64,000 bases of DNA from Arthrobacter sp. ISL-65 (GTDB taxonomy: Bacteria; Actinomycetota; Actinomycetes; Actinomycetales; Micrococcaceae), in NCBI RefSeq assembly GCF_018613795.1, contig NZ_JAGGPN010000017.1, positions 1-64,000 of the forward strand, read 5' to 3'. The notes beneath the pieces were generated by a model. That model saw nothing but the letters and a program-made list of their open reading frames with translations. It searched no databases and was not told the DNA's origin. The position numbers were made by a program, and so were the translations under genes. Shown here piece after piece: positions 17,056 to 27,058 of this stretch (within the stretch, counting starts at the first letter, position 1; each line of letters begins with the position of its first letter).

Positions 17056-17856
17056 TTGAAAAAGCGTTTGGGTGCCGTCGCGGCAGCACTGCTGGCATTG
17101 GCGGCAAGCGGATGTGGCGCATCATCCACTCAGACCGGCGGCGGCACCGCCGCCGCCAGCAGCACTGAGTCGGCAGCGCCGGCAACGACTTCGGCCGCGG
17201 CCGAAGTGAAGATGGGCACAGCGGCAGACGCTATCGCGGCCGGTTGGCTCGCCGGTAACGCCAAGCCGACCTTCCCGGCGGGCGGCGCGGGCAAGGTAGA
17301 TGTCGTTGCCTCAGCCCCCATAAAGGTAAACTCCGCAGGACTCGTGAGCCTGCCCGTTGCAGTGCGTAACGGCACCAATGAGATCATCACCAGTGTCGAG
17401 GTCACCGGGGCCGCCATGGATGCAACCGGCAAGGTCCTGGCCTCCGGCCGTAGCCAGGGCTTCTCCCCTGCGGTAGTGCCAGCCGGAGGTGTCTCTCTGG
17501 GTTACGTCTTCTTTGATGCGAAGCTGCCGACCACGGCAAAGCTCGAATTCACCGTTGCGTCAAAGCCGTTGGAAGGTAACCCCTACTTCCAGGATCTAAA
17601 GGTCAACCAAGCCAACGCGGTGGGGACGTCGGTCACTGGGAAGGCAACCAACACGTCCAAGAACAAACTGAATGGACCCTATGGAGTTCATGTCACCTGC
17701 TTTGACGCAAAGGGCAAGCTTCTGGGCAGCCAAATCGGGTTCGCCTCGCCCGATGCGGACCTGGCTGCCGGACAGAGCGTGACCTTCCAAGTGGGCTTCT
17801 ACGACGAGCCGTGCCCCGCGTTCCTGGTTGGCGTATCGGGTTACGGGCCGCTGTAA
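17056..17856 (+). CDS. Secreted lipoprotein of unknown function (beta-sandwich-like, FxLYD-type)
   Basis: This 266-aa predicted lipoprotein has a Lys/Arg start, hydrophobic core and Cys at ALAASGCG, then a low-complexity Ala/Ser/Thr linker. The rest is beta-strand-rich, with two repeated units: one about SLPVAVRNGTNEIITSVEV, the other about TSVTGKATNTSKNKLNGPY followed by CFDAKGKLLG. This resembles the FxLYD/DUF3426 type of extracellular beta-sandwich. I chose the TTG at 17056 because GGGGGA lies 7 nt upstream; an ATG at 17017 is possible but lacks a site. The function is unknown. A hairpin terminator follows at 17968-18020. Confidence 0.7.
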   Translation: MKKRLGAVAAALLALAASGCGASSTQTGGGTAAASSTESAAPATTSAAAEVKMGTAADAIAAGWLAGNAKPTFPAGGAGKVDVVASAPIKVNSAGLVSLPVAVRNGTNEIITSVEVTGAAMDATGKVLASGRSQGFSPAVVPAGGVSLGYVFFDAKLPTTAKLEFTVASKPLEGNPYFQDLKVNQANAVGTSVTGKATNTSKNKLNGPYGVHVTCFDAKGKLLGSQIGFASPDADLAAGQSVTFQVGFYDEPCPAFLVGVSGYGPL

Positions 17857-17967
17857 GCGCCAGCGCGGCCACGTCCAGCGGGTGGCGACTTCAGATCAAA
17901 AAGTACCTGGCGGCAGTCACCCAGGGAAGCACCCCCGCCGGGCGGAAACAACTCTGAGCCTAAAGCA

Positions 17968-18020
17968 GAAGGCGCCTGTCCGCAGCCAGATTCCTGGTTG
18001 CGGAGGGGCGCCCTTGTTTT
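17968..18020 (+). terminator. Intrinsic terminator after the lipoprotein gene
   Basis: The outer arms GGCGCC (17971-17976 and 18007-18012) and the inner arms CCGCAGCC/GGTTGCGG form a long interrupted stem. It ends in CCCTTGTTTT, a T-rich tail. Confidence 0.6.
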
Positions 18021-18045
18021 GACTCCCGGTCACTCGAGAACTGCC

Positions 18046-18065
18046 GACAAGGCTTGTCCAACAAG
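18046..18065. promoter_or_regulatory. Overlapping palindromes upstream of gntR (candidate autoregulatory operator)
   Basis: GACAAGGCTTGTC (18046-18058, 6-bp arms) overlaps CTTGTCCAACAAG (18053-18065, 5-bp arms), and another ACTTGTT follows at 18074. They sit just before the GntR gene, so autoregulation is likely. Confidence 0.55.
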
Positions 18066-18119
18066 CGCGTACCACTTGTTAGGCTGGATTCCCCAGAACT
18101 AACGCAAGCGAGGCATAAC

Positions 18120-18902
18120 GTGCACGAGGACGCCGTCCGGTTCCTGTCCCAGCCGGTGGAGGCCCAGGCCGGCTCACCGCTCCGGGTCGCCGTCTACTCA
18201 CGGATCGCCGAAGCCATCCGCAACAACCTGCTCCAGCCCGGCTCCATGCTCCCCACCGAGACCGAACTCGGGACCGACATGAAGGTCAGCCGCACCGTGG
18301 TCCGCGAGGCCCTCATGCTGCTCGAGGAGGACGGCCTCATACGCGCCCGGCGCGGTGTCGGCCGGTTCGTCTCCGACACCCTCCCCCGCATCGGCATCGA
18401 GCGCATCCGGCCCTTCGAGGAAGTCCTCGGCGGCCCCGGACACCAGGTTGAGATCAAGCGCATCCAGGTGGAGCGGCAGCCTGCCTCGGAGTTCGTGGCC
18501 CCCGGCGTGGGCGTCGAGCCCGGCAGCGAGGTCTGGCTCTGGGAATCCGTCCTGATCCGCGACGGCGAACCCATCGCGCACCTGCAGGAAAACATTTCGG
18601 CCCAGCCGGTCAGTTTCGCCGGCGGCCCCGCCGCTCCCTTGAAAGTCAAGGACGACGGCGGCACCACCTTGCTCACGGCCCTGAACAAAGCGGCGGGCCG
18701 GGGACTTGGACCTGGCGAGTGTCAGATCGGCCTCAGCCAGGTTGGCCCGAGCCGCGCCAAGCTGCTGGACCTGCGCGCGTCGGATCCGGTGCTGGTCCTC
18801 ACGCAGTACGTCCGGCATGTGAACCGGCCGTTCTACCTGGCCAAGTGCCTCATCGCGGACCGCGCCGGGCACCTCTCCGTGATGCAGTCGCTCCAGTCCT
18901 AA
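18120..18902 (+). CDS. GntR/HutC-family transcriptional regulator with UTRA-like domain
   Basis: This 260-aa regulator has an N-terminal winged helix (VYSRIAEAIRNNLLQPGSMLP, then TELGTDMKVSRTVVREAL) typical of GntR. Its C-terminal ligand domain is of the HutC/UTRA kind, ending LIADRAGHLSVMQSLQS. The GTG at 18120 has GCGAGG upstream; the frame also extends to a TTG at 18054, but that would include the palindromic operator. Its target is unknown. The C-terminal half is duplicated twice within 2.2 kb as broken copies (20335-20412 and 20757-21097), one joined to an FAH-family fragment. It converges with the subtilisin gene, with a gap of only 3 bp. Confidence 0.85.
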   Translation: MHEDAVRFLSQPVEAQAGSPLRVAVYSRIAEAIRNNLLQPGSMLPTETELGTDMKVSRTVVREALMLLEEDGLIRARRGVGRFVSDTLPRIGIERIRPFEEVLGGPGHQVEIKRIQVERQPASEFVAPGVGVEPGSEVWLWESVLIRDGEPIAHLQENISAQPVSFAGGPAAPLKVKDDGGTTLLTALNKAAGRGLGPGECQIGLSQVGPSRAKLLDLRASDPVLVLTQYVRHVNRPFYLAKCLIADRAGHLSVMQSLQS

Positions 18903-18905
18903 ACC

Positions 18906-20195
<1,290 letters not shown>

Positions 20196-20334
20196 ACGGA
20201 GAATCTTGCTTCATAGTTCACCGGCCACCTAGCGTCTGCCGGAAGATTACCCCGAGTTTTTGTCCAGATATCGTGGCTTGAATCGTGCCAAGAGGACGAC
20301 AGCTGGACAAAAACTTGGCGGCTTTGCCTGACCT

Positions 20335-20412
20335 CAGGCGCCGCCGTGCCCTGAAAAACGGACGACGGCGGCAGCACCTTGCTCACGGCCCTCAGCAAAG
20401 CTGCGGCCGGGC
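20335..20412 (+). pseudogene. Short fragment of the GntR ligand-domain coding sequence
   Basis: The stretch GACGACGGCGGCAGCACCTT and the following bases through the CTGCGGCCGGG near 20410 closely match 18651-18710 of the intact gntR gene. They are interrupted by a TGA and lack a start. It is a decayed third copy of this region. Confidence 0.6.
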
Positions 20413-20434
20413 AACGGCGGCACTTAGGCCAAAC

Positions 20435-20752
20435 TCACTGCTCCGTGTACGCGACCAGTTTCTGCTCCTGGCGGCCCAGCTTCTGGATGCTGATCTCCAT
20501 GCGGTCGCCTTCGCGCAAGTATGGGAACTTGCCGGAAAGGGCCACACCCTGCGGGGTCCCGGTGTTGATGATGTCGCCGGGTTCCAGGACCAGGTACTGG
20601 GAGAGATGCCAGACAATGTGTGCCACCGAGAAGATCATGTCCGAGGTGTTCGGGTCCTGCCTCGTTTCCCCGTTCACGGCGGACCGCGGCCGCAACTGCT
20701 GCGGATCCCTTACTTCCGCGGCGGGAATCAGCGCCGGACCTAGTGGGTTGAA
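20435..20752 (-). pseudogene. C-terminal fragment of a fumarylacetoacetate hydrolase (FAH) family enzyme
   Basis: About 105 codons encode the FAH C-terminus: NPLGPALIPAAEV, RSAVNGETRQDPNTSDMIF and LEPGDIINTGTPQGVALSG, ending KLVAYTEQ and a normal stop. The N-terminal half and start are missing, because the frame runs at about 20755 into an opposite-strand GntR fragment. FAH enzymes (for example 2-hydroxyhepta-2,4-diene-1,7-dioate isomerase or acylpyruvate hydrolases) cleave C-C bonds in aromatic or sugar-acid catabolism. Its former partner was probably regulated by the GntR protein now found in fragments beside it. Confidence 0.75.
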
Positions 20753-20756
20753 CGGG

Positions 20757-21097
20757 GCGGCGAACCCGTCGCGCACCTCCAGGAAAACATTTCCGCCCAG
20801 CCGGTCAGTTTCGCCGGCGGCCCCGCCGCGCCGCTGAAAATCAAGGACGACGGCGGGACCACCCTGCTCACGGCCCTGAACAAAGCCGCCGGCCGGGGAC
20901 TCGGCCCAGGTGAGTGCCAGATCGGCCTGAGCCAGGTCGGCCCAAGCCGCGCCAAACTGCTGCACCTGCGCGGCTCGGACCCGGTGCTGGTACTCACACA
21001 GTACGTCCGGCACGCGAACCGGCCCTTCTACCTGGCCAAGTGCCTCATCGCCGACCGTGCCGGCCACCTCTCGGTGATGCAGTCTCTCCAGTCCTAG
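20757..21097 (+). pseudogene. Second copy of the GntR ligand-binding (UTRA) domain, lacking HTH and start
   Basis: This intact reading frame of about 113 codons starts abruptly after an in-frame TAG at 20741. It matches residues 149-260 of the intact GntR at 18120-18902 almost residue for residue, with the same ending LSVMQSLQS. There is no DNA-binding domain, ATG/GTG start or ribosome site. It is a recent partial duplication or recombination product joined tail to head with the FAH fragment. Confidence 0.8.
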
Positions 21098-21111
21098 TCC
21101 CACGACAGGGG

Positions 21112-21867
21112 TCAGGGAGCGCCGGGTGCTGCTGCTGAAGAGTCCTCCGGCGAGACCAGGAATCCATGAAGCAGCGAGGCCGTTCCCTGCAGGTGATCCA
21201 GTGTGGCCTGGTAGGCGCCTTCCGCATCACCGCGGAGTATCGCGTCGACAATCTCCCGATGCTGCCGGTTGGAATGCTCAAGGTTGGGTTCCAGGAACGG
21301 GATGCGATCGAGAAGATCGCTGACCCGGGCGCGGGTATCCGCGACAGCCGCGACGAGGCTCGGCGATCCGCACACTTCTGCAATGGCCACATGGAACCGG
21401 GCATCCTTCGGCCTGTACAGCTCGACTGGGGCCACTGCAACATCAGCAAGGGAATCCAGCAGATGTCGGCGCTGCCTTGGAGACAGGGCGGCTTTGGCTG
21501 CGAGAGAAGCAGCTGCCGGCTCCAGTACGGCACGGAAGATGAGAACGTCGGTCACTTCGGCAGGATCAAGACTGGCTGAGCCCCCGAGCCCGGCGATCCT
21601 GCGTTCTGCGACGTAGGTGCCACCGGACCTGCCGCGGCGGACTTCCACATACCCGGCCTTTTGAAGCTCCGCCAGGGCATCGCGCAGCGTGGTTCGCGAC
21701 ACGCCCAGCAAGTCTGAGAGCTCCCGCTCGGCAGGCAACTTCTGGCCTACGCCAAAAAGTCCCAGCTTGATGTGCTGAAGTAGCCGTTCGATGGTTTCCT
21801 CGAAGGCGTTCCCGTGGCGGACCGGGCGTATAAGCCTCGTGGGGACCTCAAGTGATGCCTCTTCCAT
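21112..21867 (-). CDS. FadR/GntR-family transcriptional regulator with FCD domain
   Basis: This 251-aa regulator has an N-terminal winged helix (IKLGLFGVGQKLPAERELSD, then LGVSRTTLRDAL) and a helical FCD effector domain with metal-binding His residues typical of FadR-like proteins (DARFHVAIAEV and HREIVDAI). The ATG at 21867 has AGGA 7 nt upstream; a GTG directly before it is possible. It diverges from the amine catabolic operon starting at 22050. The 180-bp spacer holds TTTTGACTAGA and TTTTGGACTAA, which may be its operators. It probably represses that operon; the inducer is likely the amine substrate or a pathway acid. Confidence 0.85.
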   Translation of the reverse strand: MEEASLEVPTRLIRPVRHGNAFEETIERLLQHIKLGLFGVGQKLPAERELSDLLGVSRTTLRDALAELQKAGYVEVRRGRSGGTYVAERRIAGLGGSASLDPAEVTDVLIFRAVLEPAAASLAAKAALSPRQRRHLLDSLADVAVAPVELYRPKDARFHVAIAEVCGSPSLVAAVADTRARVSDLLDRIPFLEPNLEHSNRQHREIVDAILRGDAEGAYQATLDHLQGTASLLHGFLVSPEDSSAAAPGAP

Positions 21868-22049
21868 CACTCCATCCTAGTCTGGTTTGAAAATATGCCT
21901 ATGAACTGGCAGGGCAGGGGCCGGAAACTGGAGCCATTTTGACTAGAAGCCAGCGATCTATTGACGAAGTCCGGTGACGTACCCCACACTGACTAAAGAC
22001 TTTTGGACTAATTACAGACCATTAAGCCCCTTGAAAGAAGGGAAATCCC

Positions 22050-23489
22050 ATGTCATCACGTCCCTCGGAGCACCCCGTCAACGACGACGAGGGCTACCTC
22101 CATCACCGTCAACTCAAACGTGGAGCGGCTGGCTGGATCCTGCTGGCGGGCCTCGGCGTCGCCTATGTCATCTCGGGTGACTTCGCCGGCTGGAACCTGG
22201 GCCTGGCCCAGGGCGGCTGGGGCGGGCTCCTCATCGCCTTCATTCTGATGGGCATCATGTACACGTGCATGGTGTTCGGACTGGCCGAACTGTCCTCAGC
22301 GCTTCCGACCACGGGTGCCGGTTACGGCTTTGCACGCAGGGCACTCGGCCCACTTGGAGGCTTTGCCACCGGCGTAGCCGTACTGATCGAGTACGCCGTC
22401 GCTCCCGCGGCCATCGCGACCTTTATCGGCGGCTACATTGAGGCCCTGGGCTTGTTCGGCCTCACCAACTCCTGGCCCGTCTATCTCGTGACGTTCGCTG
22501 TCTTCGTCGGAATCCATCTGCGCGGAGTTGGCGAAGCGCTGAAATTGATTTTTGCGATCACAGCAATCGCCGTCATCGCGTTGGCCGCCGTCGTCATTGG
22601 GCTCGTACCGCATTTCAACGCGGCAAACCTCTTCGATGTCGTGCCGGATGGTTCCCCGACCTCCAGTGCTTTCCTCCCCATGGGCATCGGCGGCGCGGTC
22701 GCAGCCCTCGTTTACGCCATCTGGTTTTTCCTGGCGGTCGAAGGTGTTCCGCTGGCTGCTGAAGAGACAGCGGACCCCAAGAAGGACATGCCCCGCGGCA
22801 TCATCGTGGCCGTTGTGATTCTCGTGGTTTTCGGAGCACTGATGCTTGTCCTGGTTCCCGGCGCAGCCGGATCCGAGGCGATGGGCGTCTCCAATAACCC
22901 ACTCCCGGAAGCACTCCGCCTGGCGTACGGGGGTAATACTGTCCTTGCCGACTTTGTGAACTATGCAGGCCTGGCGGGGCTGGTGGCCAGCTTCTTCTCC
23001 ATCATTTATGCCTACTCCCGGCAGCTCTTCGCCCTGTCCCGCGCTGGATACCTTCCCAAGTGGTTGTCATTGACCGGCAAGAGGCGTACTCCGTACTGGG
23101 CGCTCATCGTCCCCGGTGCCCTCGGATTCGTCCTTGCGGCCATCACCGGCAACGGTGCCCTGCTCATCAATATCGCGGTCTTCGGAGCGACAGTCTCCTA
23201 CGTGCTGCTGAACCTTTCGCACATTGTCCTGCGGGTAAAGGAACCCGACCTTCCCCGGGGATACCGGACCCCTGGAGGTGCGGTCACCACAACCATCGCC
23301 CTGGTTCTGGCTGCTGTTGCCGTCGTCGCCACATTCGTCGTCGACGTCATGGCGGCATCCATCACCGCCGCGGTGTTCGCCGCCGCGCTCCTTTACTACT
23401 GGTTCTACAGCCGCCACCGGATTGTGGCAGGGGCACCCGAAGAGGAATTTGCACAGCTCGCGGCAGCGGAAGCCGAACTGAGCAACTGA
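22050..23489 (+). CDS. APC-family amine permease (ethanolamine permease type)
   Basis: This 479-aa integral membrane transporter of the amino acid-polyamine-organocation superfamily has about 12 hydrophobic segments. The N-terminal part (VAYVISGDFAGWNLGLAQGG) and PLAAEETADPKKDMPRG resemble the ethanolamine permease subgroup rather than general amino acid permeases. It starts at an ATG with GAAGGGA upstream and opens an operon with GlnA-like synthetase, PuuD-like amidase, aldehyde dehydrogenase and SDR genes. The likely cargo is a primary amine such as ethanolamine or a polyamine; the precise substrate is inferred. Regulation is likely by the divergent FCD regulator. Confidence 0.85.
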   Translation: MSSRPSEHPVNDDEGYLHHRQLKRGAAGWILLAGLGVAYVISGDFAGWNLGLAQGGWGGLLIAFILMGIMYTCMVFGLAELSSALPTTGAGYGFARRALGPLGGFATGVAVLIEYAVAPAAIATFIGGYIEALGLFGLTNSWPVYLVTFAVFVGIHLRGVGEALKLIFAITAIAVIALAAVVIGLVPHFNAANLFDVVPDGSPTSSAFLPMGIGGAVAALVYAIWFFLAVEGVPLAAEETADPKKDMPRGIIVAVVILVVFGALMLVLVPGAAGSEAMGVSNNPLPEALRLAYGGNTVLADFVNYAGLAGLVASFFSIIYAYSRQLFALSRAGYLPKWLSLTGKRRTPYWALIVPGALGFVLAAITGNGALLINIAVFGATVSYVLLNLSHIVLRVKEPDLPRGYRTPGGAVTTTIALVLAAVAVVATFVVDVMAASITAAVFAAALLYYWFYSRHRIVAGAPEEEFAQLAAAEAELSN

Positions 23490-23562
23490 AACACGCTCTC
23501 CGGCCAACAAGGCGGAGTGCACGGATCACGTCCAACACCCAGATCGAAGTTACGGAAAACAA

Positions 23563-24945
23563 ATGACCAATCAAATCGCAGGGAAGAACCCCCAGGCACA
23601 GCTGACTGTCGAGGAGCTGAAGCAGAAGGTTGCCTCGGGGGAAATCGACACCGTCGTCGTTGCCATCACCGATTCCTTGGGCCGACTGCAGGGCAAGCGC
23701 TGTGGCGCAAGATCGTTCCTGGAAGACGTCCTTGGACATGGCGCCGAAGGCTGCAACTACCTCCTGTCCGTCGATGTGGAGATGAACACCGTCGACGGAT
23801 ACGCGATGTCCTCCTGGGCGAACGGCTACGGGGACATGGTCATGCGGCCCGATGTCAGCACCCTCAGACTTGTGCCGTGGCTGGAGGGAACAGCGATGGT
23901 CCAGTGCGACATCCTCTGGCTCGACGGACGCCCCGTCGTCCAGTCCCCGCGGCAGATACTTCGGGCGCAGATCGAACGGCTCGAGAAGCTCGGATACCGT
24001 GCGCATATAGGCACGGAACTCGAGTTCATCATGTTCGACGACACTTACGCCGAGGCATGGGACAAGCAGTACGTCGGGCTGAAACCAGCAACCCGATACA
24101 ACGTCGACTACTCCCTCCTTGCCACGGCCGGGCTCGAACCGGTCATCCGCGACATCCGAAACAGCATGGAAAGCGCCGGGCTCGTCGTCGAATCCTCAAA
24201 GGGGGAATGCAACCACGGCCAACAGGAAATCACTTTCAGGTATGCCGAAGCGCTCCAGGCCTGCGACAGCCATGCGTTCTACAAGAACGGCGCCAAGGAG
24301 ATTGCAGGAAAGCACGGAAAAAGCATCACGTTCATGGCCAAGTACAACGAGCACGAGGGCAGTTCCTGCCACATCCACTTCAGCCTGACAGACCTCGACG
24401 GCAACCCGGTGCTTGCTGGTGACAGCGAGCACGGCTTCAGCCCCGTGATGGAGCACTTTGTCGCAGGCCAGCTGGCCGCCATGAAGGAACTCTCGTACTT
24501 CCTGGCGCCGAACATCAACTCGTACAAGCGCTTCGTCGAGGGCAGTTTCGCGCCAACGGCGATTGCGTGGGGACTGGACAACCGCAGCTGTGCACTTCGC
24601 ATTGTCGGCCACGGCCCGAGCCTCCGGGTGGAAAACCGTGTGGGCGGTGGCGACGTCAATCCTTATCTTGCCGCGGCAGCACTCATTGCGGCAGCCATCC
24701 ACGGCATCGAGAACGAGCTTTCCCTGGAACCCATCATGGTTGGGAATGCCTACCAGTCCACTGCCGACCGGATCCCGACGACGCTTCGTGACTCGCGCGG
24801 CCTGCTGGTGAACAGCGAAATCGCCCGCAAGTCCTTGGGTGACGAAGTGGTGGATCACTACGTGCACGCCGCGGACGTCGAACTTAAGGCATTCGACAGC
24901 GCCGTTACAGACTGGGAGCACAAGCGTGGCTTTGAACGTCTCTGA
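23563..24945 (+). CDS. GlnA-like gamma-glutamyl-amine synthetase
   Basis: This 460-aa glutamine-synthetase-family ligase, shorter and more divergent than housekeeping GlnA, would condense glutamate and an amine with ATP to give a gamma-glutamyl-amine. The family's N-terminal beta-grasp region (about 15-110) is followed by the catalytic domain, with the metal ligands GTELEF, the NHGQQEITF segment, the HIHFSLTD His motif and the LRIVG/RVENRVGGGDVNPYL region. The operon around it (permease, hydrolase, aldehyde dehydrogenase) mirrors the Puu pathway and the GlnA3/GlnA4 clusters of Streptomyces. Ethanolamine (GlnA4-like) or polyamines (GlnA3-like) are the alternatives. Confidence 0.85.
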   Translation: MTNQIAGKNPQAQLTVEELKQKVASGEIDTVVVAITDSLGRLQGKRCGARSFLEDVLGHGAEGCNYLLSVDVEMNTVDGYAMSSWANGYGDMVMRPDVSTLRLVPWLEGTAMVQCDILWLDGRPVVQSPRQILRAQIERLEKLGYRAHIGTELEFIMFDDTYAEAWDKQYVGLKPATRYNVDYSLLATAGLEPVIRDIRNSMESAGLVVESSKGECNHGQQEITFRYAEALQACDSHAFYKNGAKEIAGKHGKSITFMAKYNEHEGSSCHIHFSLTDLDGNPVLAGDSEHGFSPVMEHFVAGQLAAMKELSYFLAPNINSYKRFVEGSFAPTAIAWGLDNRSCALRIVGHGPSLRVENRVGGGDVNPYLAAAALIAAAIHGIENELSLEPIMVGNAYQSTADRIPTTLRDSRGLLVNSEIARKSLGDEVVDHYVHAADVELKAFDSAVTDWEHKRGFERL

Positions 24946-25690
24946 TTCCTACCGGCCGCGAATCGGCCTCACTACCTACTATCAACAGGCCGCGTGGGGA
25001 GTTTGGCAGGCCGACGCGGCCGTCTTGCCAGGCACTTACGTGCAGGCAGTAGTCGCTGCCGGCGGCACACCTGTTCTGCTGCCCCCCGTTGGCACGGATC
25101 CCACAGTCGTCGAGCTACTGGACGGGCTCATCATTGCGGGCGGAAGCGACGTGGACCCCGAACAGTACGGGGCCGAGCCCCATGAGCTGACCCGCTCCCA
25201 ACCAGCCAGGGACAGCCACGACATCACCCTGACCAGGGCGGCGCTGGCCACCGGGCTTCCGCTGTTTTCGATCTGCCGCGGCGCCCAAATCCTCAACGTG
25301 GCACTCGGAGGATCGCTGATCCAACACATCCCGGACGTCAATCCTCAGGCAACGCAGTACCAGCCGGCACCAGGGGTGTTTGGGGACGTCGGATTCACTA
25401 CGAAACCTGGAAGCATCAGCGAGGACCTGCTCGGGCCGAGTGCCAGCGCCCCCTGCTACCACCACCAGGCCATGGACAGGATCGCGGACGGCCTGTGTGT
25501 GACGGCGGCAGCGCAGGACGGAACCATCCAGGCGCTCGAGACCACAACAGACGGGTGGGTGCTGGGAGTGCAATTCCACCCTGAACAGAACCCGGACGAC
25601 CTGCGGCTCTTCACGGGATTTATTGAAGCAGCCCGCAACTACCGCAAAGAACGAACGGAGAACACAGTCGATGTCCACCAGCACGTTTGA
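24926..25690 (+). CDS. Gamma-glutamyl hydrolase, class I glutamine amidotransferase fold (PuuD-like)
   Basis: This 254-aa peptidase C26 family enzyme removes the gamma-glutamyl group after the carbon chain has been oxidised, as PuuD does with gamma-glutamyl-GABA. The nucleophile Cys117 lies in SICRGAQILN, and His218 with Glu220 in VQFHPEQ completes the triad. I chose the GTG at 24926, preceded by GGGAG, which overlaps the end of the synthetase gene by 20 nt; the open frame continues upstream but without a ribosome site. Its own end overlaps the aldehyde dehydrogenase start, indicating translational coupling. Confidence 0.87.
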   Translation: MALNVSDSYRPRIGLTTYYQQAAWGVWQADAAVLPGTYVQAVVAAGGTPVLLPPVGTDPTVVELLDGLIIAGGSDVDPEQYGAEPHELTRSQPARDSHDITLTRAALATGLPLFSICRGAQILNVALGGSLIQHIPDVNPQATQYQPAPGVFGDVGFTTKPGSISEDLLGPSASAPCYHHQAMDRIADGLCVTAAAQDGTIQALETTTDGWVLGVQFHPEQNPDDLRLFTGFIEAARNYRKERTENTVDVHQHV

Positions 25691-27038
25691 CGTCCTGAAC
25701 CCGGCCACCGAAGAGGTCATAGAAGCGGTCCCGCTCGCCACGCTGGAAGACACGGACCGGGCCATCGAAAAGGCCGCAGCAGCATTTGAAACCTGGCGCC
25801 ACGTCTCACCGGCCGACCGGGCACTCCTGCTGCGACGCTTCGCCGCTGCGGTGGATGCCGACCTTGAGAACCTCGCCCAACTGGAAGTGATCAATGCCGG
25901 CCACACCATCGGAAACGCCCGCTGGGAGGCAGGCAACGTCCGGGACGTCCTCGCGTACTATTCGGGGGCCCCGGAACGCCACACAGGCCAGCAGATCCCT
26001 GTTGCCGGAGGCGTCAATGTCACCTTCAACGAACCCCTGGGTGTTGTGGGTGTCATCGTCCCATGGAACTTCCCGATGCCCATCGCCGCGTGGGGGTTCG
26101 CTCCGGCGCTGGCGGCAGGCAACACTGTTGTCCTCAAGCCCGCCGAGCTGACGCCGCTGACCGCCCTGCGCCTCGGGCAGCTTGCCCGGGAAGCCGGGCT
26201 GCCCGAGGGCGTACTGCAGATCATTCCCGGGAAGGGATCCGTCGTCGGAGAACGCTTCGTCACGCACCCCGCAGTGCGAAAGGTGGTCTTCACCGGCTCA
26301 ACGGGCGTCGGCAAGCGGATCATGGCCGGCTGCGCCGAACAGGTCAAGCCCGTGACTCTGGAGCTGGGCGGCAAGAGCGCCAACATCATCTTCGCCGACG
26401 CAGACCTGGAGGCGGCCGCGGCTGCAGCCCCGGGCGGGGCCTTTGACAACGCCGGCCAGGACTGCTGTTCGCGGTCCCGCATCCTGGTGCAGCACGACGT
26501 CTTCGAGAGGTTCCTCGAACTACTTGAACCTGCCGTGAAGGCGCTGAAGGTCGGGGACCCCCTGGACGAAGACGCATTCATGGGGCCGCTGATTTCCGCC
26601 GCCCAGCACCGGACTGTGTCCGACTTCGTCCCTGAGGGAGCACCTATCGCGTTCCAAGGATCGGCGCCCGACGGCAAGGGATTCTGGTTCCCGCCCACAG
26701 TCCTGACTCCGTCCCGCGAGGACCGGGTGATGCACGAGGAGATTTTCGGCCCGGTAGTGGCAGTGGTTCCATTCAAGGACGAAGCTGACGCGCTCCGCCT
26801 GGCCAACGACACCATCTATGGCCTGTCCGGCTCCATCTGGACCCGGGACATCGGGCGGGCCCTGCGGGTCGCCCGCGGACTGGAATCCGGGAACCTCTCC
26901 GTCAACTCGCATTCCTCCGTCAGGTACTCCACACCCTTTGGCGGCTTCAAGCAGTCAGGCCTGGGCCGTGAACTGGGACCTGACGCGCTCAACGCCTTCA
27001 CCGAAACCAAGAACGTCTTCATCTCCACCACCGACTGA
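25671..27038 (+). CDS. NAD(P)+-dependent aldehyde dehydrogenase (PuuC-like)
   Basis: This 455-aa aldehyde dehydrogenase should oxidise the gamma-glutamylated amino-aldehyde, or the corresponding aldehyde, to an acid. Family signatures are present: PWNFPMPIAAWGFAPALAAG, the GSTGVGK dinucleotide segment, the general-base Glu231 in LELGGKSAN and the nucleophile Cys265 in NAGQDC. A second Cys follows directly. The ATG at 25671 lies inside the end of the preceding hydrolase gene (20-nt overlap), with CGGAGA upstream. An SDR gene follows 20 bp later. The length is slightly shorter than usual for the family. Confidence 0.9.
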   Translation: MSTSTFDVLNPATEEVIEAVPLATLEDTDRAIEKAAAAFETWRHVSPADRALLLRRFAAAVDADLENLAQLEVINAGHTIGNARWEAGNVRDVLAYYSGAPERHTGQQIPVAGGVNVTFNEPLGVVGVIVPWNFPMPIAAWGFAPALAAGNTVVLKPAELTPLTALRLGQLAREAGLPEGVLQIIPGKGSVVGERFVTHPAVRKVVFTGSTGVGKRIMAGCAEQVKPVTLELGGKSANIIFADADLEAAAAAAPGGAFDNAGQDCCSRSRILVQHDVFERFLELLEPAVKALKVGDPLDEDAFMGPLISAAQHRTVSDFVPEGAPIAFQGSAPDGKGFWFPPTVLTPSREDRVMHEEIFGPVVAVVPFKDEADALRLANDTIYGLSGSIWTRDIGRALRVARGLESGNLSVNSHSSVRYSTPFGGFKQSGLGRELGPDALNAFTETKNVFISTTD

Positions 27039-27058
27039 ACCTGCAAAGGACAAGCACA

